Positions 56,259 through 64,000 of a stretch of 64,000 bases of DNA are shown here, in pieces (the first letter of the stretch is position 1; each line of letters begins with the position of its first letter). This DNA comes from Lysobacter sp. BMK333-48F3 (GTDB lineage: Bacteria > Pseudomonadota > Gammaproteobacteria > Xanthomonadales > Xanthomonadaceae), in contig NZ_JAIHOO010000001.1 in assembly GCF_019733395.1 (NCBI RefSeq), positions 2,604,501 through 2,668,500 of the forward strand. The letters are read 5' to 3'. The notes under the pieces were generated by a model. That model did no database searches. It was not told the DNA's origin and worked only from the letters and a program-made list of their open reading frames with translations. The translations under genes were made by a program, and so were the position numbers.

Positions 56259-58448
56259 GTGAACGCGTCCGCCGCCGAACCCCGTCCCGCCCCCGCCGAT
56301 GTCCTGGCCCTGCCTGCCGCGCGCAGCCTGGCCGCGCCCTTGCGCAAGGCGCTGACCGCGGCGGCGGCCCAGGCGCAGGCGGGCGAGGGCGCGCTGGATG
56401 CGCCGGAGGTGGTCGTGGCGACCCTCGACGCGCTGGCCATGCTCGACGCCGACAGCGACACCGTCGCGGCCGCGATCCTGCACGCCTTTCCGGGTTGGGC
56501 GGCGGCGTTGGGGCCGGGACTGGAACGCGACTTCCCGGTGGTCGCGGCGCTGCTCGACGGCCAGCGCGCCGCCGGCCAGGTCTGGGCGCTGCACGCCGAA
56601 CAAGGCCGCCGCTCCGGCACCGAGGGCCTGCGCCGGCTGCTGCTGGCGATCGTGCGCGACCTGCGGGTGGTGCCGATCCTGCTCGCGCGCCAGCTCGCGC
56701 GGATGCGCCACGCCGACCGGCTAGCGCCGGACACGCGCCGCGAACTGGCCGCGCTGACCCGCGACATCCACGCCCCGCTGGCCAACCGGCTCGGCATCTG
56801 GCAGCTCAAGTGGGAGCTGGAGGACCTGGCGTTCCGCTACCTGGAGCCGCAGACCTACCAGAAGATCGCCCGCCTGCTCGACGAGAAGCGCGGCGACCGC
56901 GAACGCTACATCGAGCAGGTCAAGCGCACCCTGCGCGAGGCGATGGCGGCGCAGGGCGTGCAGGCCGACGTCGCCGGCCGGCCCAAGCACATCTACAGCA
57001 TCTGGAAGAAGATGCAGCGCAAGGACGTGCCGATCGGCGAGCTCTACGACCTGCGCGCGGTGCGGGTGTTGGTCGACGACCTCGGCTCGTGCTACGCCGC
57101 GCTCGGCGTGGTCCACGCCCAGTGGACGCCGATCCCGAGCGAGTTCGACGATTACATCGCCCGGCCCAAGCGCAACGATTACCGCTCGCTGCACACCGCC
57201 GTGGTCGGGCCGGAAGGCAAGACCCTGGAAGTGCAGATCCGCACCCACGAGATGCACCGCCAGGCCGAGCTCGGCGTGGCCGCGCACTGGAAGTACAAGG
57301 AAGTCGGCAGCCACAGCGCCGACGCCGCGTTCGACCGCAAGATCGCCTGGATGCGGCGCCTGCTCGACGCCAAGGGCGGCGACGAGGCGGCGCTGGCCAG
57401 CGAGCTGGACACCGAACTGGTCGAGGACCGGGTCTACGTGCTCACTCCCAAGGGCGAGGTGATCGACCTGCCGGCCGGGGCCACGCCGCTGGACTTCGCC
57501 TATCACGTGCACACCGAGGTCGGCCATCGCTGCCGCGGCGCCAAGATCGACGGCCGGATCGTGCCGCTGGACCACAAGCTGCGCAGCGGCGACCGGGTCG
57601 AGATCCTCACCGCCAAGACCGGCGAGCCGCGCCGCGACTGGCTGGTGGCGGCGAACGGCTTCCTGGCCAGCAACCGTTCGCGCGAGAAGGTGCGGACCTG
57701 GTTCCACAAGCTCGACCGCTCGCGTAACGAGAGCGCCGGGCGCGAACTGCTGGACAAGGAACTGCGCCGGCTCGGCCTGCTCGGCGCCGACCTGGCGCCG
57801 GCGCGCGAACGCTTCAATCTGGCCAACGACGGCGACCTGTACGTGCAGGTCGCGCTCGGCGACCTGGGTCCGCACCAGGTCGGCCGCGCCCTGCTCGAGC
57901 ACGAACGCGCCCTGGCCGCGCCGCCGCCGGCGCCCGCGCCGGGCACCGGCGCCGGCACCACGACCGTGCTGACCCCGCCGGCGCCGCGCAAGACGGCCGG
58001 CAAGAGCACCGACTTCACCGTCGAGGGCATCGGCAACCTGCTGGTGCAACTGGCGCGCTGCTGCCAGCCGCTGCCGGGCGAGCCGATCGTCGGCTACCTG
58101 ACCCGCGGCCGCGGCGTCAGCGTGCACCGCCCGAGCTGCGCCGCGTTCGAGCGCCTGGCCGCGGCCCAGCCGCAGCGGGTGCTGCCGGTGGAGTGGGGGC
58201 GCAAGGGCAGCGGCTACGAAATCGACATCGAGGTGCTGGCGCTGGACCGCAAGTGGCTGCTGAAGGAAGTCAGCAACGTGATCGCCCAGGGCAATGCCCA
58301 CGTGATCAGCATCCGCAGCGACGTCGAGCGCAACGGCGCGCAGGTCCGGCTGCGGCTGCGGCTGCGGGTGGCCGACTACGGCCAGTTGTCGACCCTGCTC
58401 GGCAAGCTGTCAGCGCTGCCGGGCGTGGAGTACGCGCAGCGGCACTGA
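56259..58448 (+). CDS. relA: (p)ppGpp synthetase RelA
   Basis: A 729-residue RelA/SpoT-family protein starting at GTG 56259. The amino-terminal hydrolase domain is degenerate: the HD pair is replaced by ILHAFPGWAAALG (residues ~68-80), so hydrolysis should be absent and the protein is RelA rather than SpoT. The synthetase domain is intact: RPKHIYSIWKKMQRKD (~242-257), YDLRAVRVLVDD, RPKRNDYRSLHTAVVGPEGKTLEVQIRTHEMH (~304-335). TGS (YVLTPKGEVIDLPAGATPLDFAYHVHTEVGHRCRGAKIDG) and C-terminal Cys-containing and ACT domains follow (ARCCQPLPGEPIVGYLTRGRGVSVHRPSC). It makes (p)ppGpp at starved ribosomes. Confidence 0.95.
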   Translation: MNASAAEPRPAPADVLALPAARSLAAPLRKALTAAAAQAQAGEGALDAPEVVVATLDALAMLDADSDTVAAAILHAFPGWAAALGPGLERDFPVVAALLDGQRAAGQVWALHAEQGRRSGTEGLRRLLLAIVRDLRVVPILLARQLARMRHADRLAPDTRRELAALTRDIHAPLANRLGIWQLKWELEDLAFRYLEPQTYQKIARLLDEKRGDRERYIEQVKRTLREAMAAQGVQADVAGRPKHIYSIWKKMQRKDVPIGELYDLRAVRVLVDDLGSCYAALGVVHAQWTPIPSEFDDYIARPKRNDYRSLHTAVVGPEGKTLEVQIRTHEMHRQAELGVAAHWKYKEVGSHSADAAFDRKIAWMRRLLDAKGGDEAALASELDTELVEDRVYVLTPKGEVIDLPAGATPLDFAYHVHTEVGHRCRGAKIDGRIVPLDHKLRSGDRVEILTAKTGEPRRDWLVAANGFLASNRSREKVRTWFHKLDRSRNESAGRELLDKELRRLGLLGADLAPARERFNLANDGDLYVQVALGDLGPHQVGRALLEHERALAAPPPAPAPGTGAGTTTVLTPPAPRKTAGKSTDFTVEGIGNLLVQLARCCQPLPGEPIVGYLTRGRGVSVHRPSCAAFERLAAAQPQRVLPVEWGRKGSGYEIDIEVLALDRKWLLKEVSNVIAQGNAHVISIRSDVERNGAQVRLRLRLRVADYGQLSTLLGKLSALPGVEYAQRH

Positions 58449-58573
58449 ACCGGCGCGACCGCCGGCACGAACCGTCGCTGTGACCCGCGTCGACGAGACC
58501 GCGGCGCGGCCAGTGCGCCGCATCGCACCGGCATCGCGATCGCGACGCGGCGGTCATCCGCCGGCGCTATCCT

Positions 58574-60163
58574 GTGCCGGTGAATCCGGATCCGCCGTCG
58601 CCGTCGCCCGCCTCTCCCGTACCCATCGAGCCGTCGCCGGGCGACTGGAGCCGGTTGCGTTTCGACGACCAGGCGCCGCCGCGCGAGACCACGCCGCGTC
58701 TGCCGCAATGGGGCTTGCGTGCCGGCATCGCGCTGGCGGCGGTGGCGATGCTGATCTTGATCCTGGAACGGCAGGCGCTGTCGGAATGGCTGTGGCCGGA
58801 CACTCGCGCCCAGGTCTTGCGCGAGCAGGCGGCGCAGGCGCTGGCGCAAGGACGGCTCAGCGCCGCCGACGGCCGCGGCGCGCGCGAACTCTACGAAGCC
58901 GCGCTGGCGTTGGACCCGGACCGCAACGACGCCCGCGCCGGCCTGGCCCGGGTCGGCCTGGCCGCGTTGGCCCAGGCCGAGGCGGCGATCGCCGCCGGCC
59001 GTTTCGACCAGGCGCGCGAGCGCCTGAGCCTGGCGCGCGAACTGGCCACCCCGCGCGACCGGGTCGAACCGCTGGCGCAAAAGTTGCGAGAACGCGAAGC
59101 CGCGCACGCCGGGCTGGACCGGCTGGTCGCCGCCGCCGCGGCCGCGCGCGCGCAAGGCCGGCTCGACGGCGAGCCCGACGCGGCGCTGCCGTTGTACCAA
59201 CGCGTGCTGGAACTGCAGCCGCAGCACGATGCCGCCCTGGAAGGACGCGACGACACCCTGGCCGATCTGCTGCAACAGGCGCGCGCGGCCCTGCAGCGCG
59301 GCGAACTGGCGCGCGGCGCGCAGGAGGTGCAGCGGGTGCAGGCCGCCGATGCCGGCCATGCCGACCTGCCGGACGCGCTGGCGCAGTTGGAAACCCAGGT
59401 CGAGCGCCACCGTCGCGACAGCGAGCGCGCGCTGCGGCGCGGACGCCTGGAGCAGGCCGCGGCCGGTTACCAGGATCTGCTCGCGGTGCATCCGGACGAC
59501 GAGGCGGCGCGCCGCGGCCTGATCCAGGTGGCCGAAGCGCATGCCGCGCGCAGCGAGCGCTACGCCGCCGACTTCCAGCTCGCCCAGGCCGAGATCGAGC
59601 TGGCCCGCGCCCGCGCGTTGGCGGTCGACGCGCCCGCGGTGGCGAGCGCGCGCCAGCACCTGGAACGCGCGCGCGAATCGCGCAAGCGCCTGCAGCAGGA
59701 GCCGCCGGCCCTGCGCCGGCATTCCTTGCAGCGGCTGTTGGCCGAGGCGGCGGCGGCCGAACAGCGCGGCGACTTGCTGACCCCGCCCGGCGACAGCGCC
59801 TACGACAAGCTGCGCGCGGCGCAGGCGATCGCGCCGCAGGACCCGTCGGTGCGCGCCGCCGCGGCGCGCCTGCTGCCGGCGGCGCGGCGTTGCTTCGAAC
59901 GCGAACTCAGCGGCAACCGGCTCTCGCGCGCCGGCGAATGCCTGGCCGCGCGGCGCACTCTGGAGGGCGGCGGCAGCGCAGTGCGCGAGGCGGCCGCGCG
60001 CCTGGCCCAACGCTGGGTCGCGGTCGGCGACGAGCGCCTGGGCGCCGGCGAACTGCGGGCGGCGCGGGCGGCGGTCGACGCCGCGCAGGCGCTCGATGCC
60101 GCTACGCCGGGCCTGGGCGAACTGGCGGCGCGGGTGCGCAGCGCCGAGGCCGCTTCCAACTGA
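58574..60163 (+). CDS. TPR-like repeat membrane protein of unknown function
   Basis: A 529-residue protein; GTG starts at 58574 or 58580 are both possible. A Pro/Ser-rich cytoplasmic amino terminus (~45 residues) is followed by one membrane helix (WGLRAGIALAAVAMLILILERQ, ~46-67). The long, Ala/Arg/Gln-rich helical domain has TPR-like units (e.g. ARELYEAALALDPDRNDARAGLARV, ALPLYQRVLELQPQHDAALEGRD, AAAGYQDLLAVHPDDEAARRGLIQV). It is probably a periplasmic protein-interaction scaffold. No enzyme motif is seen. Three 15-bp direct units begin at its stop codon. Confidence 0.72.
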   Translation: MPVNPDPPSPSPASPVPIEPSPGDWSRLRFDDQAPPRETTPRLPQWGLRAGIALAAVAMLILILERQALSEWLWPDTRAQVLREQAAQALAQGRLSAADGRGARELYEAALALDPDRNDARAGLARVGLAALAQAEAAIAAGRFDQARERLSLARELATPRDRVEPLAQKLREREAAHAGLDRLVAAAAAARAQGRLDGEPDAALPLYQRVLELQPQHDAALEGRDDTLADLLQQARAALQRGELARGAQEVQRVQAADAGHADLPDALAQLETQVERHRRDSERALRRGRLEQAAAGYQDLLAVHPDDEAARRGLIQVAEAHAARSERYAADFQLAQAEIELARARALAVDAPAVASARQHLERARESRKRLQQEPPALRRHSLQRLLAEAAAAEQRGDLLTPPGDSAYDKLRAAQAIAPQDPSVRAAAARLLPAARRCFERELSGNRLSRAGECLAARRTLEGGGSAVREAAARLAQRWVAVGDERLGAGELRAARAAVDAAQALDAATPGLGELAARVRSAEAASN

Positions 60164-60205
60164 GACCCCTGGATTTGAAGCTCCTGGATCTGAGACGCCT
60201 GGACC
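60161..60205 (+). repeat. Three 15-bp tandem units at the TPR gene stop
   Basis: TGAGACCCCTGGATT, TGAAGCTCCTGGATC and TGAGACGCCTGGACC follow one another; the first TGA is the stop codon of the preceding gene. In another frame each unit would read LDL-basic. It looks like a short slippage expansion. Confidence 0.6.
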
Positions 60206-60353
60206 TCGGCTGAACACGCGTCGCCGGCGCGCTGGGCGATAATGCCGGCCCCGACCCGCCGCGAGTCCCGTCCGCCGTGCCTGCCGCCCGTATTCCATTG
60301 GCCGTTTCTCCGCCGTCGCCGCTGCGCGCGCGGGCGGGGCGCGGAGCCGGGCG

Positions 60354-61385
60354 ATGAACCGCTTCGACAGCCACGCCGATCCGGCGCTGCGCGTCACCGT
60401 GGTGCTGTGCACCTACAACGGTGCGCGCTACCTCAGCGCCCAGCTCGACAGTCTGCTAGCCCAGGAACGCACGCCGGACCGGGTGACGATCGCCGACGAC
60501 GCCTCCAGCGACGCCAGTTGGACCTTGCTCGAAGCCTTCGCCGCGCGCGCCCGCGCGCGCGGCATCGAGGTCGATCTGCAGCGCAATCCGCGCAACCTGG
60601 GCTACCTGCGCAACTTCGAGGCGGCGCTGGCCCGCACCGGCGGCGGGCTGGTGTTCCTATGCGATCAGGACGACGTCTGGCATCCGAACAAGATCGGCGA
60701 TTTCGTCGAACGCTTCCGCGCCGACCCCGGACTGACCGCGCTGCACAGCGACTCGCGCCTGGTCGACGGCGAGGGCCGCGATCTGGGCGGACGCATGTTC
60801 CAGGTCCTGGAAGTGGCCGACGGCGAGCTGCAGGCCCTGCACGAGGGTCGCGGTTTCGAGGTGCTGGTCCGGCGCAACATCGTCACCGGCGCGACCATGG
60901 CGATGCGCCGCGAACTGATCGACCGCGCCTTGCCGATCCCCGCCTTGCCGAGCCTGGATTCCAGCCGCCTGGGCTGGGTCCACGACGAGTGGCTGGCGCT
61001 GATCGCCGCCGCGACCGGCCGCATCGATTGCATCGAGGCGGCGACGATCGACTACCGCCAGCACGGCAACAACCAGATCGGCGCGCGCCGGCGCAGCCTG
61101 GCCGAGCGCCTCGGCGGCGGCAGGCAGCGCCGCGAGCACATGCAGGCGATGGTGGCCAAGCTGGAGTCGCTGCGCGCGCACCTCGACCGCGCCGGCCTGG
61201 CGGTCGACGCCGGCAAGCGCGCGGTGCTCGACGAGCGCCTGAACCATCTGCAACTGCGGCTGGGCCTGTCGCGGCGTTTCCTGCAACGCTGGCCGCTGAT
61301 CCGCGAAGAGTGGCGCCATGGCCGCTACCGGCGCTACTCGGCCGGCCTGCGCTCGCTGGTCTGCGACCTGCTGGGGCTGCGTTGA
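60354..61385 (+). CDS. Family 2 glycosyltransferase (1)
   Basis: A 343-residue GT-A glycosyltransferase. VTVVLCTYNGARYLSAQLDSLLAQERTPDRVTIADDASSDASW (residues ~14-56) is the nucleotide-sugar binding start and FLCDQDDVWHPNKI (~101-114) carries the DxDD metal site. VTGATMAMRRELIDRALP and HDEWLALIAAATGRIDCIEAATIDYRQHGNNQIG (~224-257) resemble rhamnosyl/galactosyl transferases of O-antigen loci. The C-terminal ~80 residues are basic and helical. Its stop overlaps the next GT start by 1 nt (TGATG), so the two act as one unit. Product: probably a surface polysaccharide; acceptor unknown. Confidence 0.88.
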   Translation: MNRFDSHADPALRVTVVLCTYNGARYLSAQLDSLLAQERTPDRVTIADDASSDASWTLLEAFAARARARGIEVDLQRNPRNLGYLRNFEAALARTGGGLVFLCDQDDVWHPNKIGDFVERFRADPGLTALHSDSRLVDGEGRDLGGRMFQVLEVADGELQALHEGRGFEVLVRRNIVTGATMAMRRELIDRALPIPALPSLDSSRLGWVHDEWLALIAAATGRIDCIEAATIDYRQHGNNQIGARRRSLAERLGGGRQRREHMQAMVAKLESLRAHLDRAGLAVDAGKRAVLDERLNHLQLRLGLSRRFLQRWPLIREEWRHGRYRRYSAGLRSLVCDLLGLR

Positions 61386-62386
61386 TGGTCGCCGCGGCCG
61401 CGCATCCCAACGTCATCGACGCGGCCGCCGCCGGCGCCCGCGGTGCCGACGTCAGCGCCGTCATCGTCACCTACCACCCGCAGACCGACCTGCTCGACGG
61501 CGTCATCGCCGCGGTGCAGGGCCAGGTCGGGCAACTGCGGATTTTCGACAACGCCAGTCCCGACCCGGCCTTGGACGCTTACTTCGAGGGCCTGCGCGCG
61601 CGCGGCATCGAGGTGTTCCGCTCGCCGCGCAACGTCGGCCTGGGCAGCGCGATCAATCACGCCGCGCGCGCCGCGGGCGAAGCCGGCTACCGCCATGTGC
61701 TGTTGATGGACCAGGACAGCACGGTCGATCCGGACATGGTCGCGCAATTGCGCGACGCGCTGGATCGCCTGCGCGCGCAAGGCCCGGTGGCCGCGGTCGG
61801 GCCGCAGTTCCGCGACGCCCGCACCGGCGCGGTCGCGCCGTTCGTACGGATCGGCTTCCCGCTCAACCGCAAGCTCTACGGCGGACCGGGGCAGACGGTG
61901 GACTGCGATTTCCTGATCACCTCCGGCAGCCTGCTGCCGCTGGACGTGCTCGGCGCGGTCGGCGGCATGGACGAAGGCTTGTTCATCGATAACGTCGACA
62001 TCGAATGGAGTTCGCGCGCGCGCCATCGCGGCTACCGCCTGTACGGGGTTTGCGACGCCGGCATGCAGCACCGCATCGGCGACCTGGTGCCGCTGGCCTC
62101 GTGGTTGCCGTTGCGCACCGTGGTGCACAGCCCGACCCGGCTGTACTACATGATGCGCAACCGGGTGTTGTTGTATCGCCGCGCCGAAGTGCCGCGGCGC
62201 TGGGCCGCGCAGGACCTGCCGCGGCTGCTGCTGAAGTTCGCCGGCACCGCGGTGTTCCTGCGCCCGCGCCTGGGCTATCTGCGGGCGATGCTGCGCGGGC
62301 TGCGCGACGGCCTGTGCGGGCGGGACGGGCCGATGCCGAGCGACCGGGCCGGCCGCCAGGGCCGAAGCCCCGATCCGAAGCGATAG
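61385..62386 (+). CDS. Family 2 glycosyltransferase (2), rhamnosyltransferase-like
   Basis: A 333-residue GT2 enzyme translationally coupled to the preceding one. VSAVIVTYHPQTDLLDGVIAAVQGQVGQLRIFDNAS (residues ~23-58), SPRNVGLGSAINHAARAAGEAGYRHVLLMDQDSTVDPDM (~79-117, with the DxD motif in MDQDS) and MDEGLFIDNVDIEWSSRARHRGYRLYGVCDAGMQHRIGD (~197-235) match the RfbF/WbbL rhamnosyltransferase pattern. The tail is basic (GRQGRSPDPKR). A distinct donor specificity from its neighbour is likely. The 244 nt to the next gene shows no further feature. Confidence 0.87.
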   Translation: MVAAAAHPNVIDAAAAGARGADVSAVIVTYHPQTDLLDGVIAAVQGQVGQLRIFDNASPDPALDAYFEGLRARGIEVFRSPRNVGLGSAINHAARAAGEAGYRHVLLMDQDSTVDPDMVAQLRDALDRLRAQGPVAAVGPQFRDARTGAVAPFVRIGFPLNRKLYGGPGQTVDCDFLITSGSLLPLDVLGAVGGMDEGLFIDNVDIEWSSRARHRGYRLYGVCDAGMQHRIGDLVPLASWLPLRTVVHSPTRLYYMMRNRVLLYRRAEVPRRWAAQDLPRLLLKFAGTAVFLRPRLGYLRAMLRGLRDGLCGRDGPMPSDRAGRQGRSPDPKR

Positions 62387-62630
62387 ACCCGCGCGCCGGC
62401 CGCCTGCCGGGAGGCTGCGTCTGCCCCCCGCGCTGCTGCCGTGTCCGGCTGGGATCGGCACGCGGCCGGGCTTTGCCCATCCTGGCGACAGCCCCGGCCG
62501 AGCCCTCGCAACGCCCCGTCGCGCGCGCTGGCGCGGACCGGTCTGAACGCCGCCGCACCGCACCGTCGGCCCCGGCCCGGCCCGCGAACGCCTGCGCTAG
62601 ACTTGCCGCGACTCCCCGTACGGTAAGCCC

Positions 62631-64000
62631 GTGGCCCGCATCGATTACGACGAAGACCAGCACGACGACGACAGCGACGACGGCCGCGCGCCGACCTGGC
62701 GTCGCCGGCTGGTGACCTGGGGCCTGGCCGCCGCCGGTCTGGGCTTGGGGTTCCTGATTCCGTACACGCTCTACCTCAATCATGAAGTCGGGCAGCGTTT
62801 CGGTCAGCTGCGCTGGCAGATCCCGACCCGGGTGTATGCGCGCCCGCTGGAACTGGCGCCGGGCCTGGCCCTGGATGCGGCCACGCTGAAGACCGAACTG
62901 GACGCCGCGTCCTACCGCGAAGACGGCGGCGCCCGCCCGGGCACCTATGCCCGCGACGGCGGCCGTTTCACCATCGCCAGCCGCGGCTTCAACGACGTCG
63001 ACGGCAAGGTCGCGCCGCGCCGGATCGAAGTCACCGTGTCCGCCGGCCGCGTCGCCGCGCTGCGCGACCTGACCACGCGCAAGGCGCTGCGGGTGGCGCG
63101 CCTGGACCCGGCGCGGATCGCGACCCTGTACGGGCAGAAGCAGGAAGAACGCCGGCTGGTGCGGATCGAGGAAGTGCCCGAGTTGCTGGTCACCGGCCTG
63201 CAGGCGGTGGAAGACCGCGATTTCAACCACCACCTCGGCATCGATCTCAGCGGCATGGCGCGCGCGGCGTTCAAGAACGTCGCCGCCGGCCGCGCCAAGC
63301 AGGGCGCCAGCACCCTGACCCAGCAGCTGGCGCGCAGCGGCCTGCTCGGCATCGGCCAGGAGCAGACCCTGACCCGCAAGGGCAAGGAAATCATCTACGC
63401 CCTGTTGATCGAGGCGCGCTACGACAAGCGCACCATCCTGGAGGCGTATTTCAACCAGGTCTATCTCGGCCAGCGCGGTTCGCAGGCGATCCACGGCGTC
63501 GCCGCGGCTTCGGAGTTCTGGTTCGGCCGCGACCTGCGCGATCTCAACACCGAGCAGATCGCGCTGTTGATCGGCATCGTCCGCGGCCCCTCGTACTACG
63601 ATCCGCGGCGCAATCCCGAGCGCGCGCTGGAACGGCGCAATTTCGTCCTCGGCGAAATGCACGAAACCCAGCTGATCGACGACAAGGAATATCAGCGCGC
63701 GCTCAAGACCCCGCTCGGCATCAGCCAGAACCCGGGCAACATCGCCGCCAACCGCTTCCCGGCCTACGTCGACCTGGTCCGCCGCCAGTTGGCCCGCGAC
63801 TATCCGGCCGACGCGCTGGCCGGCGCCGGCCTCAGCGTGATGAGCGGCATGGCGCCGTCGGCCCAGGCCCAGGCCGAGGGCGCGGTGGCGCGCACGCTCA
63901 AGCGCCTGGACAGCAAGCGCCGTCCGCCGCTGCAGGCCGGTCTGGTGGTCACCGACGTGCACAACGGCGAAGTGGTCGCGGTGGTCGGCAGCCGCGAGTT
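62631..64000 (+). CDS. mrcB: Penicillin-binding protein 1B (3' end beyond window)
   Basis: The frame opens at GTG 62631 and is open to the last base (456 codons), so the gene runs past the edge. The acidic cytoplasmic start (VARIDYDEDQHDDDSDDG), a membrane helix (VTWGLAAAGLGLGFLIPYTLYL, residues ~32-53) and a UB2H-like region (VYARPLELAPGLALDAATLKTEL) are typical of PBP1B. The GT51 transglycosylase follows: catalytic Glu in VEDRDFNHHLGID (residues ~193-205), QGASTLTQQLARSGLL (~223-238), AYFNQVYLGQRGSQAIHGVAAASEFWFG (~267-294). The transpeptidase domain begins near the window end. It polymerises and cross-links peptidoglycan at the inner membrane. A long antisense open frame on the other strand is a GC artefact. 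Confidence 0.93.
   Translation, partial: MARIDYDEDQHDDDSDDGRAPTWRRRLVTWGLAAAGLGLGFLIPYTLYLNHEVGQRFGQLRWQIPTRVYARPLELAPGLALDAATLKTELDAASYREDGGARPGTYARDGGRFTIASRGFNDVDGKVAPRRIEVTVSAGRVAALRDLTTRKALRVARLDPARIATLYGQKQEERRLVRIEEVPELLVTGLQAVEDRDFNHHLGIDLSGMARAAFKNVAAGRAKQGASTLTQQLARSGLLGIGQEQTLTRKGKEIIYALLIEARYDKRTILEAYFNQVYLGQRGSQAIHGVAAASEFWFGRDLRDLNTEQIALLIGIVRGPSYYDPRRNPERALERRNFVLGEMHETQLIDDKEYQRALKTPLGISQNPGNIAANRFPAYVDLVRRQLARDYPADALAGAGLSVMSGMAPSAQAQAEGAVARTLKRLDSKRRPPLQAGLVVTDVHNGEVVAVVGSRE

Noticed and set aside
61983..63962. A long minus-strand open frame over the right edge
   Set aside because: It is antisense to the plus-strand PBP1B gene, which has all GT51 motifs and runs off the window.

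Overview
The window is very GC-rich chromosomal DNA that reads as a member of the Xanthomonadaceae, most likely Lysobacter or a close relative. This is inferred from gene content, GC-biased codon use, the gap/tkt/pgk gene types, the paired DUF2339/DUF3999 genes and the dispersed GTAGGAGCGGCG-type hairpin repeats; no rRNA is present to confirm it. I see no tRNA, rRNA, CRISPR array, prophage or complete insertion sequence. Both edges cut genes: a BatB/BatC-like VWA/TPR protein on the left and PBP1B (mrcB) on the right.

Layout. 1-4.3 kb: the end of a Bat (aerotolerance-type) operon, then a DAACS symporter. 4.6-10 kb: transketolase, an acyltransferase-3 membrane protein and an acetyl-CoA hydrolase/transferase. 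10-14.2 kb: a BlaI-type repressor with two operator-like palindromes in its promoter, followed by three tandem BlaR1-like M56 metalloproteases with different C-terminal domains. 14.2-20.5 kb: a leftward block with a lipoprotein esterase, modCBA, a small molybdopterin-domain protein, a persulfide dioxygenase-like MBL protein, an S1/P1 nuclease and an OmpW porin. 20.7-25.2 kb: gap and metE, the latter behind a cobalamin riboswitch. 25.5-30.6 kb: a ClpP-fold lipoprotein, a catecholate-type TonB receptor, an aldo/keto reductase and an acyl-CoA thioesterase. 30.7-35 kb: class Ia ribonucleotide reductase (nrdA, nrdB) behind a second cobalamin riboswitch. 35-41.8 kb: DUF2339/DUF3999, then pgk and a HAD phosphatase. 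42.3-44 kb: two tiny exported paralogues and a PhzF protein. 44.5-47.9 kb: a Gly4Ser-linker lipoprotein next to a TpsB-type outer-membrane transporter. 48-58.4 kb: recQ, dps, hrpA, two exported paralogues and relA. 58.5-64 kb: a TPR membrane protein, two family 2 glycosyltransferases and mrcB.

How parts work together. The two B12 riboswitches sit in front of the two B12-independent isoenzymes (MetE and NrdAB), so vitamin B12 should switch off both in favour of B12-dependent counterparts elsewhere. The mod genes would supply molybdenum to enzymes such as the adjacent molybdopterin-domain protein. The BlaI/M56 cluster looks like a protease-relieved repressor circuit that has lost its beta-lactamase and expanded its sensors.

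The most unusual signals are these. (1) Two 81-bp palindromic elements lie in frame inside hrpA, in opposite orientations, and both are open. (2) A composite dispersed repeat of about 550 bp occurs in two copies, with a compensatory stem change and a hexanucleotide tail. (3) A 23-24 nt module is inserted into two unrelated hairpin repeats. (4) A two-partner-secretion-like pair has a substrate candidate that lacks the classical TPS domain and carries a natural (Gly4Ser)n linker.
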